NCBI RefSeq assembly: GCF_030272615.1
Contig: NC_081412.1
Coordinates: forward strand, 142,622,247-142,686,246
Direction: 5' to 3'
Length of the DNA stretch: 64,000 nt
Source of the DNA: Cryptomeria japonica
Taxonomy: Eukaryota > Streptophyta > Pinopsida > Cupressales > Cupressaceae
The translations under genes were made by a program, and so were the position numbers. The first letter of the stretch is position 1. Every line of letters starts with the position of its first letter. The notes beneath the pieces are model-generated. The model had not been told where the DNA came from and did no database searches. It was given only the letters and a program-made list of their open reading frames with translations. This document shows, in pieces, positions 46,331 to 56,523 of the stretch.

Positions 46331-47241
46331 GATGTCATCTTTTCCAACTGACATTCTTTGCACAGAGCATTAATCAGTTTGTCTAACTGATGTAAACCTC
46401 TCACTGTCTTGAACTTACTCACTTTAACAATGTTATCAAAGTTTATATGACAAAATCTCCTATGCCAAAGCCAACTATCATCTATCTTTGCAATTAAACA
46501 ATTGCTGACTTTAAGATTAAGGTGAAACAAGTTACCTTTAGTTTTCTTCCCGGACACAATCAGTTCACCTTTATTGCCATAGATTTTGCACATACCATTT
46601 TTAAACTCTAATGGGTATCCTCTGTCATTGAGTTGTGCCACACTCAAAAGATTATGCTTTAAACCTTCAACCCAGTAGACATCATCTACACTACTCTTTC
46701 CATTAAGAGAAATATTTCCCTTACCTTTAACCATGCAGGGTGAGTCATTACCAAATCTTACTACTCCGCCATCAAATTCCTTTAGAGAAAGAAATTTGCT
46801 CCGATTGTTGGTCATGTGATGTGAACAACCACTATCAATGATCCAATCATCAGAGTTATCCATCCTAGATACTAATGCCTTATGGTTTGACATCTCTTCT
46901 TTAACAGCTACAAAAAAAATGTCTTCATTAGTATCACCATCAGATTCCTCATCAGTGATACCACCATCAATAACACTAAGACAATATCTTTTGCCTTTAC
47001 CCTTATACTTCTTGAATTTCTCTCGTTTATGCTCATTATCACCATTAGGACAGTTAGCAGCAATGTGTCCAATCTTGTTGCATGCAAAACATTTCCAAGG
47101 TAATTTGCCTCTATATTTACCTGTACCTCTAGGCAACCACTTGGCCAACAATGCTTCAAGCTCAACTAAACTGTCTTCATCATCATCTTCTTTGTTGGAT
47201 TTGGATTCATAAATGTGACTGGCATCTCTACTTTTCTTCAT
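46331..47241 (-). pseudogene. Element D zinc knuckle, protease and pre-integrase domain
   Basis: The upstream two thirds of the 387-codon frame on complement 46078-47241. A CCHC knuckle CFACNKIGHIAANC stands at about residues 51-64. The protease active site follows as WIIDSGCSHHMTN (D-S-G). The GAG-pre-integrase domain has LWHRRFCHINFDNIVKVSKF and CKECQLEKMTSSTF with the His/Cys residues that bind zinc. This is the longest undamaged frame of element D. Confidence 0.92.
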
Positions 47242-47940
47242 AGATGGGTTAGAAACAAAAGCTCTAAATGCAGACTTAGATTTCTGTACACTACCATCAT
47301 AACCATTTAATTCAAAAGAAGTAAGCTTGCCAATGATGGAGTCAAGAGTTACCTTAGTTTTGTAAATGGACTTCAGCTCCTAAATAGCTACAACTCAGAT
47401 AGTGTAGACTAGTAGAAGGGTTATCAGTACCTTATTGATCACTGTGGAATCTTCAACTTTACCTCTTGCACTCTTAATTTCACCGACTATCTCTTTTATC
47501 CTTTGACCATACTGTTGGATATTATCACCCTCAGCCATTTGCATGTCATCAAACTTTCCTCTTAGACTCTCTTCTTTAGCAATCTTAACATGTTCATCAC
47601 CGCTATAAATCTCTTCAAGTTTTTTCCATACCTCATATGCAGTTTCAAGACCATGAACATCTACATACTCCGCGTTAGACAAAGAATTGATAATAGCCTC
47701 CAATGCTTGATGATTTTCTTATTTCTCTTTATTCTGATCATCAGTCAACATCCCAGTAGGTGCAACATACTTAGTATCGACATGTTCCCAATATTGACTT
47801 CCCAAACTCTTGATGTAAATTTTCATTCTGTCACTCCATATCCTATAGTTCTCTCTATTAAACTTCAGACCTTCCTTCTTCATCATGATCTACAAGATCT
47901 TTACCTCAAGATGTTAGGCTTAGACCTTAGAGGACTTGAA
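47242..47940 (-). pseudogene. Element D gag (broken)
   Basis: Begins just inside the primer binding site (complement of about 47886: MMKKEGLKFNRENYRIWSDRMKIYI), stops at an in-frame stop near NKEK, and continues in complement 47395-47703: ALEAIINSLSNAEYVDVHGLETAYEVWKKLEEIYSG, LRGKFDDMQMAEGDNIQQYGQRIKEIVGEI. This is the UBN2-type gag domain of Copia elements, upstream of the zinc knuckle. Confidence 0.88.
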
Positions 47941-47942
47941 AT

Positions 47943-47954
47943 GCTCTGATACCA
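47943..47954 (-). other. Primer binding site of element D
   Basis: The minus strand reads TGGTATCAGAGC, complementary to the 3' end of initiator Met tRNA, two bases inside the 5' LTR. Confidence 0.9.
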
Positions 47955-47956
47955 AT

Positions 47957-49242
47957 TGATGGTATGATGAAAGAATAAGTATCTGGCCAACTACTGAGAG
48001 GGGCGGTGAATCAGTAGATAGAAAAACTGATACAAACTTCACCAATCTCAAAAATCAATCTCTCAAAGTAAACTTAGAACTAACAATGTAATACCTCTGT
48101 CAAGATAAAAACTCATAGGATAAACCAGTTGACTGTTACAACAAATTAATAGTAAACAACTTATTCATTTCTCAATGCTTCCTTCCGGTTATCATGACTT
48201 ATCAAAATAGTTCAGTAGTTAAGTAAATCAACCATGAAAATATAACCACAAAAACATTCACCACTTGACACAAATATTTTTGACGTGGAAACCCAAATAG
48301 GTAAAGGGATTGACTACAAATGCCTTGTTAGAAGCAATACCCTTGGTTAAGGGATTGACTACAAATGCCTTGTTAGAAGCAATACCTTGTAAGGAGTAAC
48401 CTCAGTAGAGGATTTGAAAATCCAATCTAATGGATCACCTTGTGAGAGGATTTGAATAACACCAAGCTTGTTAGAGCTTACCCGGTTAGGGGATTTCAAT
48501 TCTATTGTAATTGTAAGAAAACAACAGGAGTTTGCTGATCTGTCTGAATAGCACTACAATTGCTTAATTAGATCCATTTCATACTCCTATATGCCTTTAC
48601 TCAAACTGCAGATACATGATCTGGTTCGGCAACCACACACTCAATTGATCTGTGCTCACTCTTTTCCAACTCATTAAGCTAAACAAATTCATCGATCTTA
48701 TAAACAAATCAATTAGGTCAGTAAAACAACAAAAACCTAATTCTCATAGAGATTACAAACAAATTGGTTCAAGTATGACCGTTGGATTACATAGAAATCT
48801 CTGCACATCAATCAAGAAAACCTTGATCGCTCCTTGATCACCGCTTCATTGAACTTAGTAGCTCATCACATGCTTTGCATTAGATGCAATACATTTGCTC
48901 ATTCCCTAGACAAAAACTGTTACAACAACTTGCCAAAATATCTTGGAATTGTCTTCATACAATAATCATACGTGTCATAATCATTACCGCTCATCATCAG
49001 ATCATAAACCAACATAACCAATTCACCAAACTTAATTGGTTAGGGTTTATCAAAAACAACAGGTAGGGTTTACCAGTTACATCAATAGATAGGGTTTACA
49101 TTGGTTATCGGTTCACTCCACAAATTCTTCCTACCAGTTATAGTAACAATATTACAACAATATCAACAATATCATTACCGGTCAATTGACATCAATGACA
49201 ATATAACATATCATTAATGCAATCTTCATGCAAATGCCAACA
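47957..49242 (-). repeat. Element D 5' LTR
   Basis: 1286 bp; the minus strand starts TGTTGGCATTTGCATG and ends CATACCATCA. A short tandem duplication GGGATTGACTACAAATGCCTTGTTAGAAGCAATA-type unit lies at 48305-48390. Confidence 0.93.
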
Positions 49243-50234
49243 TAAACAAGATCACAGTGAAATATCGGTTTAATTTTCCTAGGATGGATGACATAATGGA
49301 CTACTTGAGTGGAGCAAAATACTTTACAAAGATAGATTTGAAGAGTGGATAGCATCAGATTAGGATCAGAGAAGGTGATGAGTGGAAGACAACATTTAAG
49401 ACAAATGAAGGACTATAAGAATGGTTGGTGATGCCTTTTGGATTGACTAATGCACCGAGTACTTTCATGAGGTTGATGAATGAGGTATTGAAGAAATTGT
49501 TGGGTAAGTTTGTTATTGTGTATTTGGATGACATTCTGATTTTCAGTCGAACAAAAGAAGAGAATTTGTTGCAGTTAAGACAAGTTTTGCAGAGGTTAAG
49601 AGAAGAAAAGTTGTTGATCAATATCAAGTGCACTTTCATGAAGGACGAGTTAGTCTATTTGGGATTTGTGATATCTGAGGATGGTTTGAAGATGGACTCA
49701 GAGAAAGTGAAAGACATTGTTGAGTGGCCTACACCGGAAAACATTGGAGAGGTAAAGATCATTTCATAGATTGGCTAGTTTTTACTGGAAGTTTATCAGA
49801 AATTTCAGTTCAGTTTATAACCCTATGTCTGAGACCATGAGAGGAGATCAGAAGGAATTCAAGTGGACCATCGGAGCAAACAAAAGTTTTGAATTGTTGA
49901 AACAGAAAGTGACTAAGCAGCCTGTGTTGGCTTTACTGGATTTCAATAAGGTATTTCAAGTAGATTGTGATGCAAGTGGAACAATAATAGGAGCAATTTT
50001 GAGTCAAGAAGGGAGATCAGTAGCATATTTCAGTGAGAAATTGAATGATGCCCGAAAGAGATATTCAGTGTATGATAAGGAATTTTATGCCATAATTCAA
50101 GCCTTGAAGAAATGGAGACATTACTTGTTGCCTAAGGAGTTTGTGTTGTATACAGATCATAAAGCATTGTAGTATTTGAATTGTCAGAGTAAGTTGAATT
50201 AGAGACATATGAGATGGGTAGAATTCTTGTAGAG
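49243..50234 (+). pseudogene. Element C reverse transcriptase part 2 and RNase H
   Basis: Continues from 42154: [34 protein letters not shown], then open 49425-49769 with MPFGLTNAPSTFMRLMNEVL and the catalytic box VYLDDILIFSRT (Y-x-D-D intact). After a frameshift at 49769, RNase H (49771-50172): FQVDCDASGTIIGAILSQEGRSVAYFSEKLNDAR, YSVYDKEFYAIIQALKKWRHYLLP, LYTDHKAL. Several TAG stops stand where Gln codons are expected (AL-stop-YLN, LN-stop-RHMRW). Confidence 0.93.
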
Positions 50235-51480
50235 TTACACCTTTGTGTTGAAGCATAGAAGTGGGAAATCTAACAAAGTTGTTGATGCATTGAGTAGGAG
50301 AAGGAATTTGCTGACAAAGATGAGAGTGACAGTATTAGCTTTTGAATATTTGAAGACCTTGTATGGTGAAGACCCGGATTTTGCTGGACCTTGGAAAGCA
50401 TGTAGAGAACCGGTTATGGTTGATAGAAGAAAATGGTTGGATTATTTCATTCAGGATTGGATGTTATTTAGGGGAGTTCAGTTATGCATACCTAAGAGTT
50501 CTATGAGAGAGAACCTGATAAAAGAGAAGCATAGTGGAGGTTTAGCTGGACATTTTGGCATTGATAAAACAATTGCATTGGTGAGTGAGAAATACTTTTG
50601 GCCCCAGATTCATAAGGATGTTAAGAGATATGTGTAGAGTTGTAGAGTTTGTCAAGTTGCAAAAGGTAGTAGTCAGAATATGGGATTGTATAAACCTTTG
50701 ACAGTATCGGTAAGACCTTGAGAGGATATAAGCATGGATTTTGTACTTGGATTTCCTAAGACACCAAGAGGGAATGATTCTATATTTTTGGTAGTGGATA
50801 GATTTTCAAAGATGGCTCATTTCATGCCTTGTAAGAAAACATCATATGCATTGCATGTAGCAAACCTATTTTCCAAGGAAGTGGTGAGATTGCATGGATT
50901 ACCTAAGAGCATAGTTTTAGAGAAAGACACTAAGTTTGTTGGCTATTTTTGGAGAGCACTTTGGAAGAAGATGAAGACATATTTGAAGTTCAGTTCTACA
51001 TTTCATCCACAGACTGATGAATAGATAGAAGTAGTTAACCGAATTTTCAGAAACTTGTTGAGATGTTTAGTGGGAGATAAAACCGGAAGTTGGGATTTGA
51101 TCCTTGCACAAGAAAAGTTTGCCTATAACAGTTCAGTGAATAGAAGTGCTGAAAAAACACCTTTTGAGATTGTTACCGGAGTGCATCCTAGAGGAATTGC
51201 AGAATTGGGAGACATTAGTAGTGAAGATCAGAGGATTTCAGAAGCACAAGAATTTGTAGATCACATGGCAGCATTGCATATTTAGGTTAAACATCATTTA
51301 GAAGACATGAATAGAAAATATAAGGAGAAGGTAGATGAGAAGAGGAGACATAAGGAATTTGAAGTTGGCGATGAGGTGATGGTATACTTGAGATAAGAGA
51401 GATTCCGGGTTGGAACTTATAATAATTTGTAGATGAAGAAGTTTGGACCCTTTAAAATTTTGAGAAAGTTCAGTTCTGGA
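50235..51480 (+). pseudogene. Element C integrase (broken)
   Basis: Open pieces 50245-50637, 50734-51024 and 51055-51285. The zinc-binding region has H...H in HSGGLAGHFGIDKT and, across a stop, SCRVCQ. The core shows [14 protein letters not shown] (Asp), then LEKDTKFVG where S-D-R-D is usual (Asp kept), then HPQTDE-stop-IEVVNR (Glu kept). After a stop, VKHHLEDMNRKYKEKVDEKRRHKEFEVGDEVMVYLR forms the C-terminal DNA-binding part. Confidence 0.92.
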
Positions 51481-51785
51481 AATACATATGAAGTGGAGCT
51501 ACCGAATAGTCTAAGTATTTCACCCATATTCAATATTGTAGATCTTCATGAGTACCATGAACCAGAATTTAGTGATGACAATGTTGCAGACCTTGAAAAA
51601 CAATTGCCTCGGAAGGAACCAGATCAGATTGAAGAAATTTTGGACAGTTGGATTGGGCGTAGTACTCGTAACAGTCAGTACAAAGAGTATCTTGTGAAGT
51701 AGAAGAGCAGACCAGTTGAAGATTCATCTTGGATTTCTCAAGCAGAGGTAGACTGCCTTGGTTTCCCTCTGACCCCAGCAAAGTG
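51433..51785 (+). pseudogene. Element C integrase C-terminus with chromodomain
   Basis: Open 51433-51702 reads KKFGPFKILRKFSSGNTYEVELP, then a spacer, then the chromodomain EEILDSWIGRSTRNSQYKEYLVK, then a stop where Trp is expected, then SRPVEDSSWISQAEV. Chromodomains guide chromovirus integration to heterochromatin. The aromatic cage would be damaged by the stop. Confidence 0.9.
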
Positions 51786-51817
51786 AGAGGCTCACTTTTT
51801 CATTCACCCTGGATGTC

Positions 51818-52626
51818 TAATACAGGAGCATCCCCGATTCACAACAATCTTGCATCAACTAAAAATATTTTCTTTTCTGTTTTGTTTTTTGTTTGCAATT
51901 TTAGTTTTCCTTTCTGTGTGTCTCGGTTTTGGCTCACTGGATCCTGTGGAGGTGGATTCTACTTGAAGACTTGATCATCCTTCTTTCTTTCAAACCGCAT
52001 CTCATTTGGATCACTTTCTGGAAAGATATCGCTACTGGTTTCCACGACAGCTTCTTGTTACCGATTGTTCTTTTGTTACCGGTTGCCCGAGACCTATTCT
52101 GGTGATCTACCAGAACCCATTTTGAAACTTGCGGAGCCTTAGACATTGATCTTGATGTTTCTTGGCATGTGGCTAACCTTCTATGTTTCATCCTTTGGAT
52201 TTTTCGGAGGAATCTCTTAGCGGAGGCCGACCTTGTTCATTTTGCACGTTAGGTCTTGTTCTTTGGGTTTTGATCCCTTTTGGGCCTACTGGATCCTTTG
52301 GATTGATATATATATATATTTGTAATCATGCTTTAAAATGTAATCAATGAAGAATCAATATAAGATCAATTAGAATCAATCAGAGTTAGACTGTACATAG
52401 AAGACAGATCTTTCGATTCAAGGTCTCAGTGTGACCTATTCTACCAGGCATGTGTGTCTGTATGTTGTAACCCGGTTGTTACTTGTTGGATGTAATCAAA
52501 TTTCACGCAATAAAACTATCTATTCTACATTGCCTCCATCATATATGTGTGTTTCCGTTGTGTTTACTCTTGCTGACTGGTTTGGACTGATCTCCTTGAG
52601 GTCCCTCCTCATCGGTGACTGCTTCA
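51818..52626 (+). repeat. Element C 3' LTR
   Basis: 809 bp, from TAATACAGGAGCATCC to GACTGCTTCA, followed by the TSD CATCC. The first TG has become TA, a G-to-A change as expected from cytosine deamination. Confidence 0.93.
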
Positions 52627-52631
52627 CATCC

Positions 52632-54480
52632 AGTGGCAATACTGATGAGAACCAATCAAGAGAGATATTTTTCTAACATTTTTTTCCTAATAGCTCTAGT
52701 GTTGAGGGTATACACATTGGAAAGGTTTCATTTATCATTAGAACACAATAGAGAATACATGTTTAACCAAGCTCTTTTTACATTGATCAATCTTATAACC
52801 TATGACAATAAGAGGGTTATGCATGGTCATAATCCCCCCTAATGCACCATCAATAGGGCTAACACTATAGTTTGCCATAGGCCATTATTATTTTACCACT
52901 TTAGCAAACACAAGCTCAAACATCGTAGATTCTTGCAACAAAAGAACTTTTTTTTTTATCAAAAAGAGTACACTTTAGAATATGTTGTTTGTGAGGAATA
53001 TTAAGCCCTCTTACATTCGAGGATAGGATCTTCATTTCTTTTAGCCCTTGAGATATTATCAAGGCACCTTTTTTTCCCCATTGTTATGTCCTTGGCTACT
53101 TCTCTTTGACAAGTTTTGTTGTGCATTGGTCTTCCCTGTCTTGTATCCATGTTCCTATATTACCTTTATTTCTACTTGTCTTCTTTTTATTTTTGTTGTC
53201 TATCGATGTCCAATTAGGCTCTTGGCTGGTTGGGGGAGGGGATTCTAGGGGACTATTTAAAATGAGCAAAACTTCTACTAAGTTGATAGACTCTATAAGA
53301 GTATGAGAATGTTCCAAGTTAAGGTTAAGGTCCTTAATTAACGGCCCTCCTTCCTCATTTTCCATGTTATATCTAATGGATGTTCTTTAGTATTTAAGTC
53401 AACTTATAAATTTTGTCATTCTTTAGTTGGTTCTTAAGGGGAGTGACCTCAAAGGTTTTTTCTTCAACAAGTAGATCGTTTCTTTCACCTACTCTTCCTT
53501 TTTTGGATCTTGAGGTTTATTCTCATCAAATTTATCCTTAGTAGCTAGGTTTATCTCTTCTTTCTTCTATTGTTTCAAATTATCCTCCTAGATTTCTCTT
53601 TCCACAATATTAGAAACTAGGGTAAACATATTTTAGGTATTTCTAGGCACAATAGGGTTGAACATTTAAGAATGGGATTTTATCTAACCTTGGGTCTTCT
53701 TTTGATTAAAGGTTGATAGTAGATCTCGAGCTCTTGCTAATCAAGCATGGATTTGGAGGAGCTCTTACTATTTCCTTATCCTTCTTGTTTGGATTTTGGA
53801 TGGAACGGATATAACATTAATTAGTAAGGTGGCCGAATTTATTACCTTTTTGGAAGAAAAAAATAACATTCTCATAAAAAATGGGTTGACAACATTTGAC
53901 AAAATTTGAGATTAAGGTAATACTCTAGAGGGCAATGGCTTGTTAACTTCAACATTCACATGTAATCTAGCAAAGATAAGGCAAGATTTTTGGATGATAA
54001 CTTATGCCAGTAGTGATCAAAACCCCAAAAGAGTCCACAATACTCTTAAGTATATTTGGACTCCAATACTCTAGGGGAAGCCCCAAAAGTCAAACCCAGG
54101 TAGGAGCAACTCAACCTAGATTCAAAGTAGGGTCAAAACCAGACTTCCATTTACAAAGAGAAAGACCATTGTGGTGCCAGACTTTATCAAAGAATCAAGG
54201 ACCCTCCAAAAGGACTTTGACCATATCTTCTTTAACAAAAAATTTAAATAAGAATAACCCATCTACCACTGCACTGATTGACACAACTCCTTCAACTTCC
54301 AAGTGTTAGAGACCCGTTGGTTAACTAAGTCAACATTAGGTCTAAAAATGTAAAACTTACCAATAAAAGTGGTCGATAGGTCCAAAGTAGATTCTTCCAT
54401 CAAAGTGTCTAAGAGGGAAACCTCAATATCTTCTCTAGACACTTTGATTGTAATGGAAATAGAGTTACTAAGAGAGTTGT
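52632..54480 (-). pseudogene. Old L1-type LINE remnant, host of elements B and C
   Basis: Minus strand. ORF2 starts near complement 53040 with MKILSSNVRGLNIPHKQHIL, which resembles the start of the other LINE in this window (MKVISWNIKGLN). Downstream ORF2 runs into element C and resumes at 39254. ORF1 lies above: LLGLPLEYWSPNILKSIVDSFG (about 54000-54110), then a decayed zinc knuckle (FFQKGNKFGHLTN, about 53830-53880) and a charged tail. Many stops. It is older than elements B and C, which inserted into it. Confidence 0.75.
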
Positions 54481-54639
54481 TGTCTTAGGATAAGTCAAAT
54501 TGAATTTGCATGTATTGCTCATATGTTAATAGAGTTTGAGTGAGAATCAATAAAGAACTATAGAGTTGTCCATCAGTTCCTTCCAGTTTGCTATCAAGCT
54601 CTACTAGTTTGTTGTCAAACTATGTTCACATTTGTAGGA

Positions 54640-54770
54640 GGGTTGTTGAGTCAGCTGTTGAGTCACATTGTGTTATTAATATGTATTGTTGTTACACTTG
54701 ATGAATAAGAGAAATCGACAGATTGTTCTACTGTTCTATTTATCTTATTTTTGCTGTTCTATTTTCTCCA
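54640..54770 (+). repeat. Copia-type LTR end
   Basis: T-rich sequence ending TTTCTCCA, three bases before a perfect initiator-tRNA-type primer binding site. A TGTTGAGTC word at 54644 could be its start, but a longer LTR cannot be excluded. I see no matching downstream LTR within the window. Confidence 0.5.
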
Positions 54771-54773
54771 TTT

Positions 54774-54785
54774 TGGTATCAGAGC
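54774..54785 (+). other. Primer binding site, Copia-like
   Basis: TGGTATCAGAGC, identical to the site of element D. Short coding-like sequence follows (54804-54964, MEVKNSCALCVTETICHCYV...), but I do not recognise it as gag. Confidence 0.8.
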
Positions 54786-55125
54786 ACATATCTTTTAATT
54801 TGATGGAAGTTAAGAATTCTTGTGCATTGTGTGTAACTGAAACAATATGCCACTGCTATGTGGATCGAATGAATCAGAAGCGGTTCGTGATAACAATGAG
54901 TACCATACCTCATGCTTCCATTGCCACGGAAGTGGTGCCAATCACGTCTTGCACACATAACTAAACCGGGGCAATGCTATAATCATATGTTGCCACCCCT
55001 GCATTGCCACCACACTTCACCTTGATGTTTCCCCCTTTACCACACATGTTCATGTTTACTCGAAGAAGTCCGTTATGCTCATGCCAACACCCCCTATCTG
55101 GTAACCCACTTAGAGCCTATCGGCT
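54786..55125 (+). other. Sequence between the Copia primer site and the hairpin
   Basis: No domain recognised. It is richer in C than its neighbours (CACCCCCTATCTGG, CCACCCCTGCATTGCCACC). It could be leader of the Copia element or foreign sequence that came with the virus-like insertion. Confidence 0.35.
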
Positions 55126-55528
55126 AACTAGACCTTCACCTTGAACTATCACTGAACTTAAAAGCTTAACACTATCCTGAACTGGAGAGATAGACCTAAA
55201 GCGGCGAGAATGCCGAAAATAAGTATATGATCTTAAATTAGATATGATTAGACTGCGAAAGAAGAAAAACCGTCGATCAAAACTTCAAGTGGGCCGACAA
55301 TCAAATGGAATGCGCAGGTACCTGTGTTAAGCAATTAGATCTGGCACGGGGTACCTGCGCATTCCATTTGATTGTCGGCCCACTTGAAGTTTTGATCGAC
55401 GTTTTTTCTTCTTTCGCAGTCTAATCATATCTAATTTAAGATCATCTCTATTCATTTTCGGCATTCTCTCCAGAAAGATTAGTGTTAGGCTTTTAAGTTT
55501 AGTGATAGTTCAAGGTGAAGATCTAGTT
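55126..55528. repeat. Large inverted repeat (hairpin) at the 5' side of the virus-like gene
   Basis: The left arm 55126-55322 is complementary to the right arm 55350-55528, with a 27-base loop (55323-55349). The innermost 95 or so base pairs match at all but one position; the outer part is about 90 percent, with a 19-base insertion in the left arm (near 55190-55208). The right arm is directly continuous with the virus-like frame, so the left arm is an inverted copy of its leader. It ends about 19 bases before the ATG at 55547. Confidence 0.93.
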
Positions 55529-55546
55529 CCTAGTGCTCTTGAGCTC

Positions 55547-56523
55547 ATGGCTGCCCCATATGTTCCTGTTAACAGTATAACGGCCCTCTTTGTTCTTGAG
55601 GAGCCTGCGTATCTTACCCTCACGGCTGAGAGCGTTGTCACCCATAACAATAACGGCGACATAGATCACATTTGTGCTTTCATGGATGACAATGGCCTGG
55701 ATAAGACCAATATCAAGGATATCGCCTATGGCTCCATTTATTCCAACCTCCTCTCCTCAGATGTGCTATATAGCGACGACGAAGACTCCCCTAACCTGGC
55801 TAAGTATGTCCACCCAGCTGCTCAAGCTCCTGCTATCAATAGGGGAAAAGTCCGCCTTGGCCTTATTCCGCACTTCATGACACTCGCTTGGAAGATGAAG
55901 GTCACAGCTCTCCATGCCTATGCACAAGGCATTAAGGACGGAGACATCCCATGGCTTGACTCCTTTAAGGCTGTTTTGGAAACTTGTTGTCTGATGGCCG
56001 TATCAGGCACGTTCTTGCTAGTATCTGCAGCTCCCCAAATTTTGGTGCAATTTGTAACGAAGTGACCATTGGAGAACTGAGGTGGGAGACCAAAGTGCTT
56101 CACTACAAGATCACTCGCCTCTCTACTCCTGGTCTCATTGGGCGTGCCATCTCACTGATTCCCTATAACGATGTTCTCAACCTTATGGATGATGCAGCCA
56201 TCGCCGATTACCGCACATTTGCACAAGCAGGTGTGGCGGGGCAAGTTGCTGCAGGTGCTCTTTCTATCTTCTGCAAAGGCAATGTTGCAGCTGATGCCAA
56301 CACCCCTGATCAGACCATTATTGCAGACCTGGCAGCCTACAAAAATGTTCCCTACCATGAAGGCCTCATTCGGCAAGCCTATATTATTCTGGAAGAGCTC
56401 GGAGTCCTCCCTAGAAAGTGGTACCAAGGGGAAAAGGCTATGGCCAGGGTAACCATTGCGGACATTCATTTCCGTGCTGTTGTGAAGGCAGTTATTGCGT
56501 ATAACAAATCTGATGGAATGTGA
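55547..56523 (+). pseudogene. Endogenous viral element: varicosavirus-like nucleocapsid gene, one frameshift
   Basis: The frame starts at ATG 55547 (MAAPYVPV) and runs to about 55983, then continues one frame over to the TGA at 56521-56523, about 325 codons in total. It looks like the nucleocapsid protein of negative-strand plant rhabdoviruses of the varicosavirus kind: NNNGDIDH, SIYSNLLSSD, AYAQGIKDGDIPWLDSF, ICSSPNFGAICNEV, RWETKVLHYKITR, STPGLIGRAIS and YHEGLIRQAYIILEELGVLP follow the order I expect for that family. Such nucleocapsids coat viral RNA. Family members are somewhat longer (about 400 residues), so the C-terminus may be lost. Codon use is visibly richer in G and C than the surroundings. 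There is no intron, no gag or pol partner and no other viral gene. Alternative: an unknown plant gene. The damage leaves no single full-length frame. Confidence 0.65.

Larger units (their letters stand above)
42150..49247 (-). mobile_element. Copia LTR retrotransposon D (with TSDs)
   Basis: The element proper is 42155-49242 on the minus strand, inside the RT of element C. Flanks are TAAAT (42150-42154) and TAAAC (49243-49247), one mismatch. Order on the minus strand: LTR (47957-49242), primer binding site, gag, protease, integrase, RT, RNase H, polypurine tract, LTR (42155-43490). Integrase before RT defines Copia. All domains are recognisable but broken by stops. Confidence 0.95.
39255..52631 (+). 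mobile_element. Gypsy LTR retrotransposon C, chromodomain type (with TSDs)
   Basis: The element proper is 39260-52626, flanked by CATCC at 39255-39259 and 52627-52631. LTRs start TGATGCAG (5') and TAATACAG (3') and end GACTGCTTCA. Order: LTR, primer binding site, gag, protease, RT, RNase H, integrase, chromodomain, LTR, the layout of plant chromoviruses such as the Tekay group. RT is split by Copia element D (42155-49242). Confidence 0.95.

Noticed and set aside
54774-54785. TGGTATCAGAGC as part of a tRNA gene
   Set aside because: Only the complement of a tRNA 3' end is present, with no cloverleaf; it is a retroelement primer binding site.
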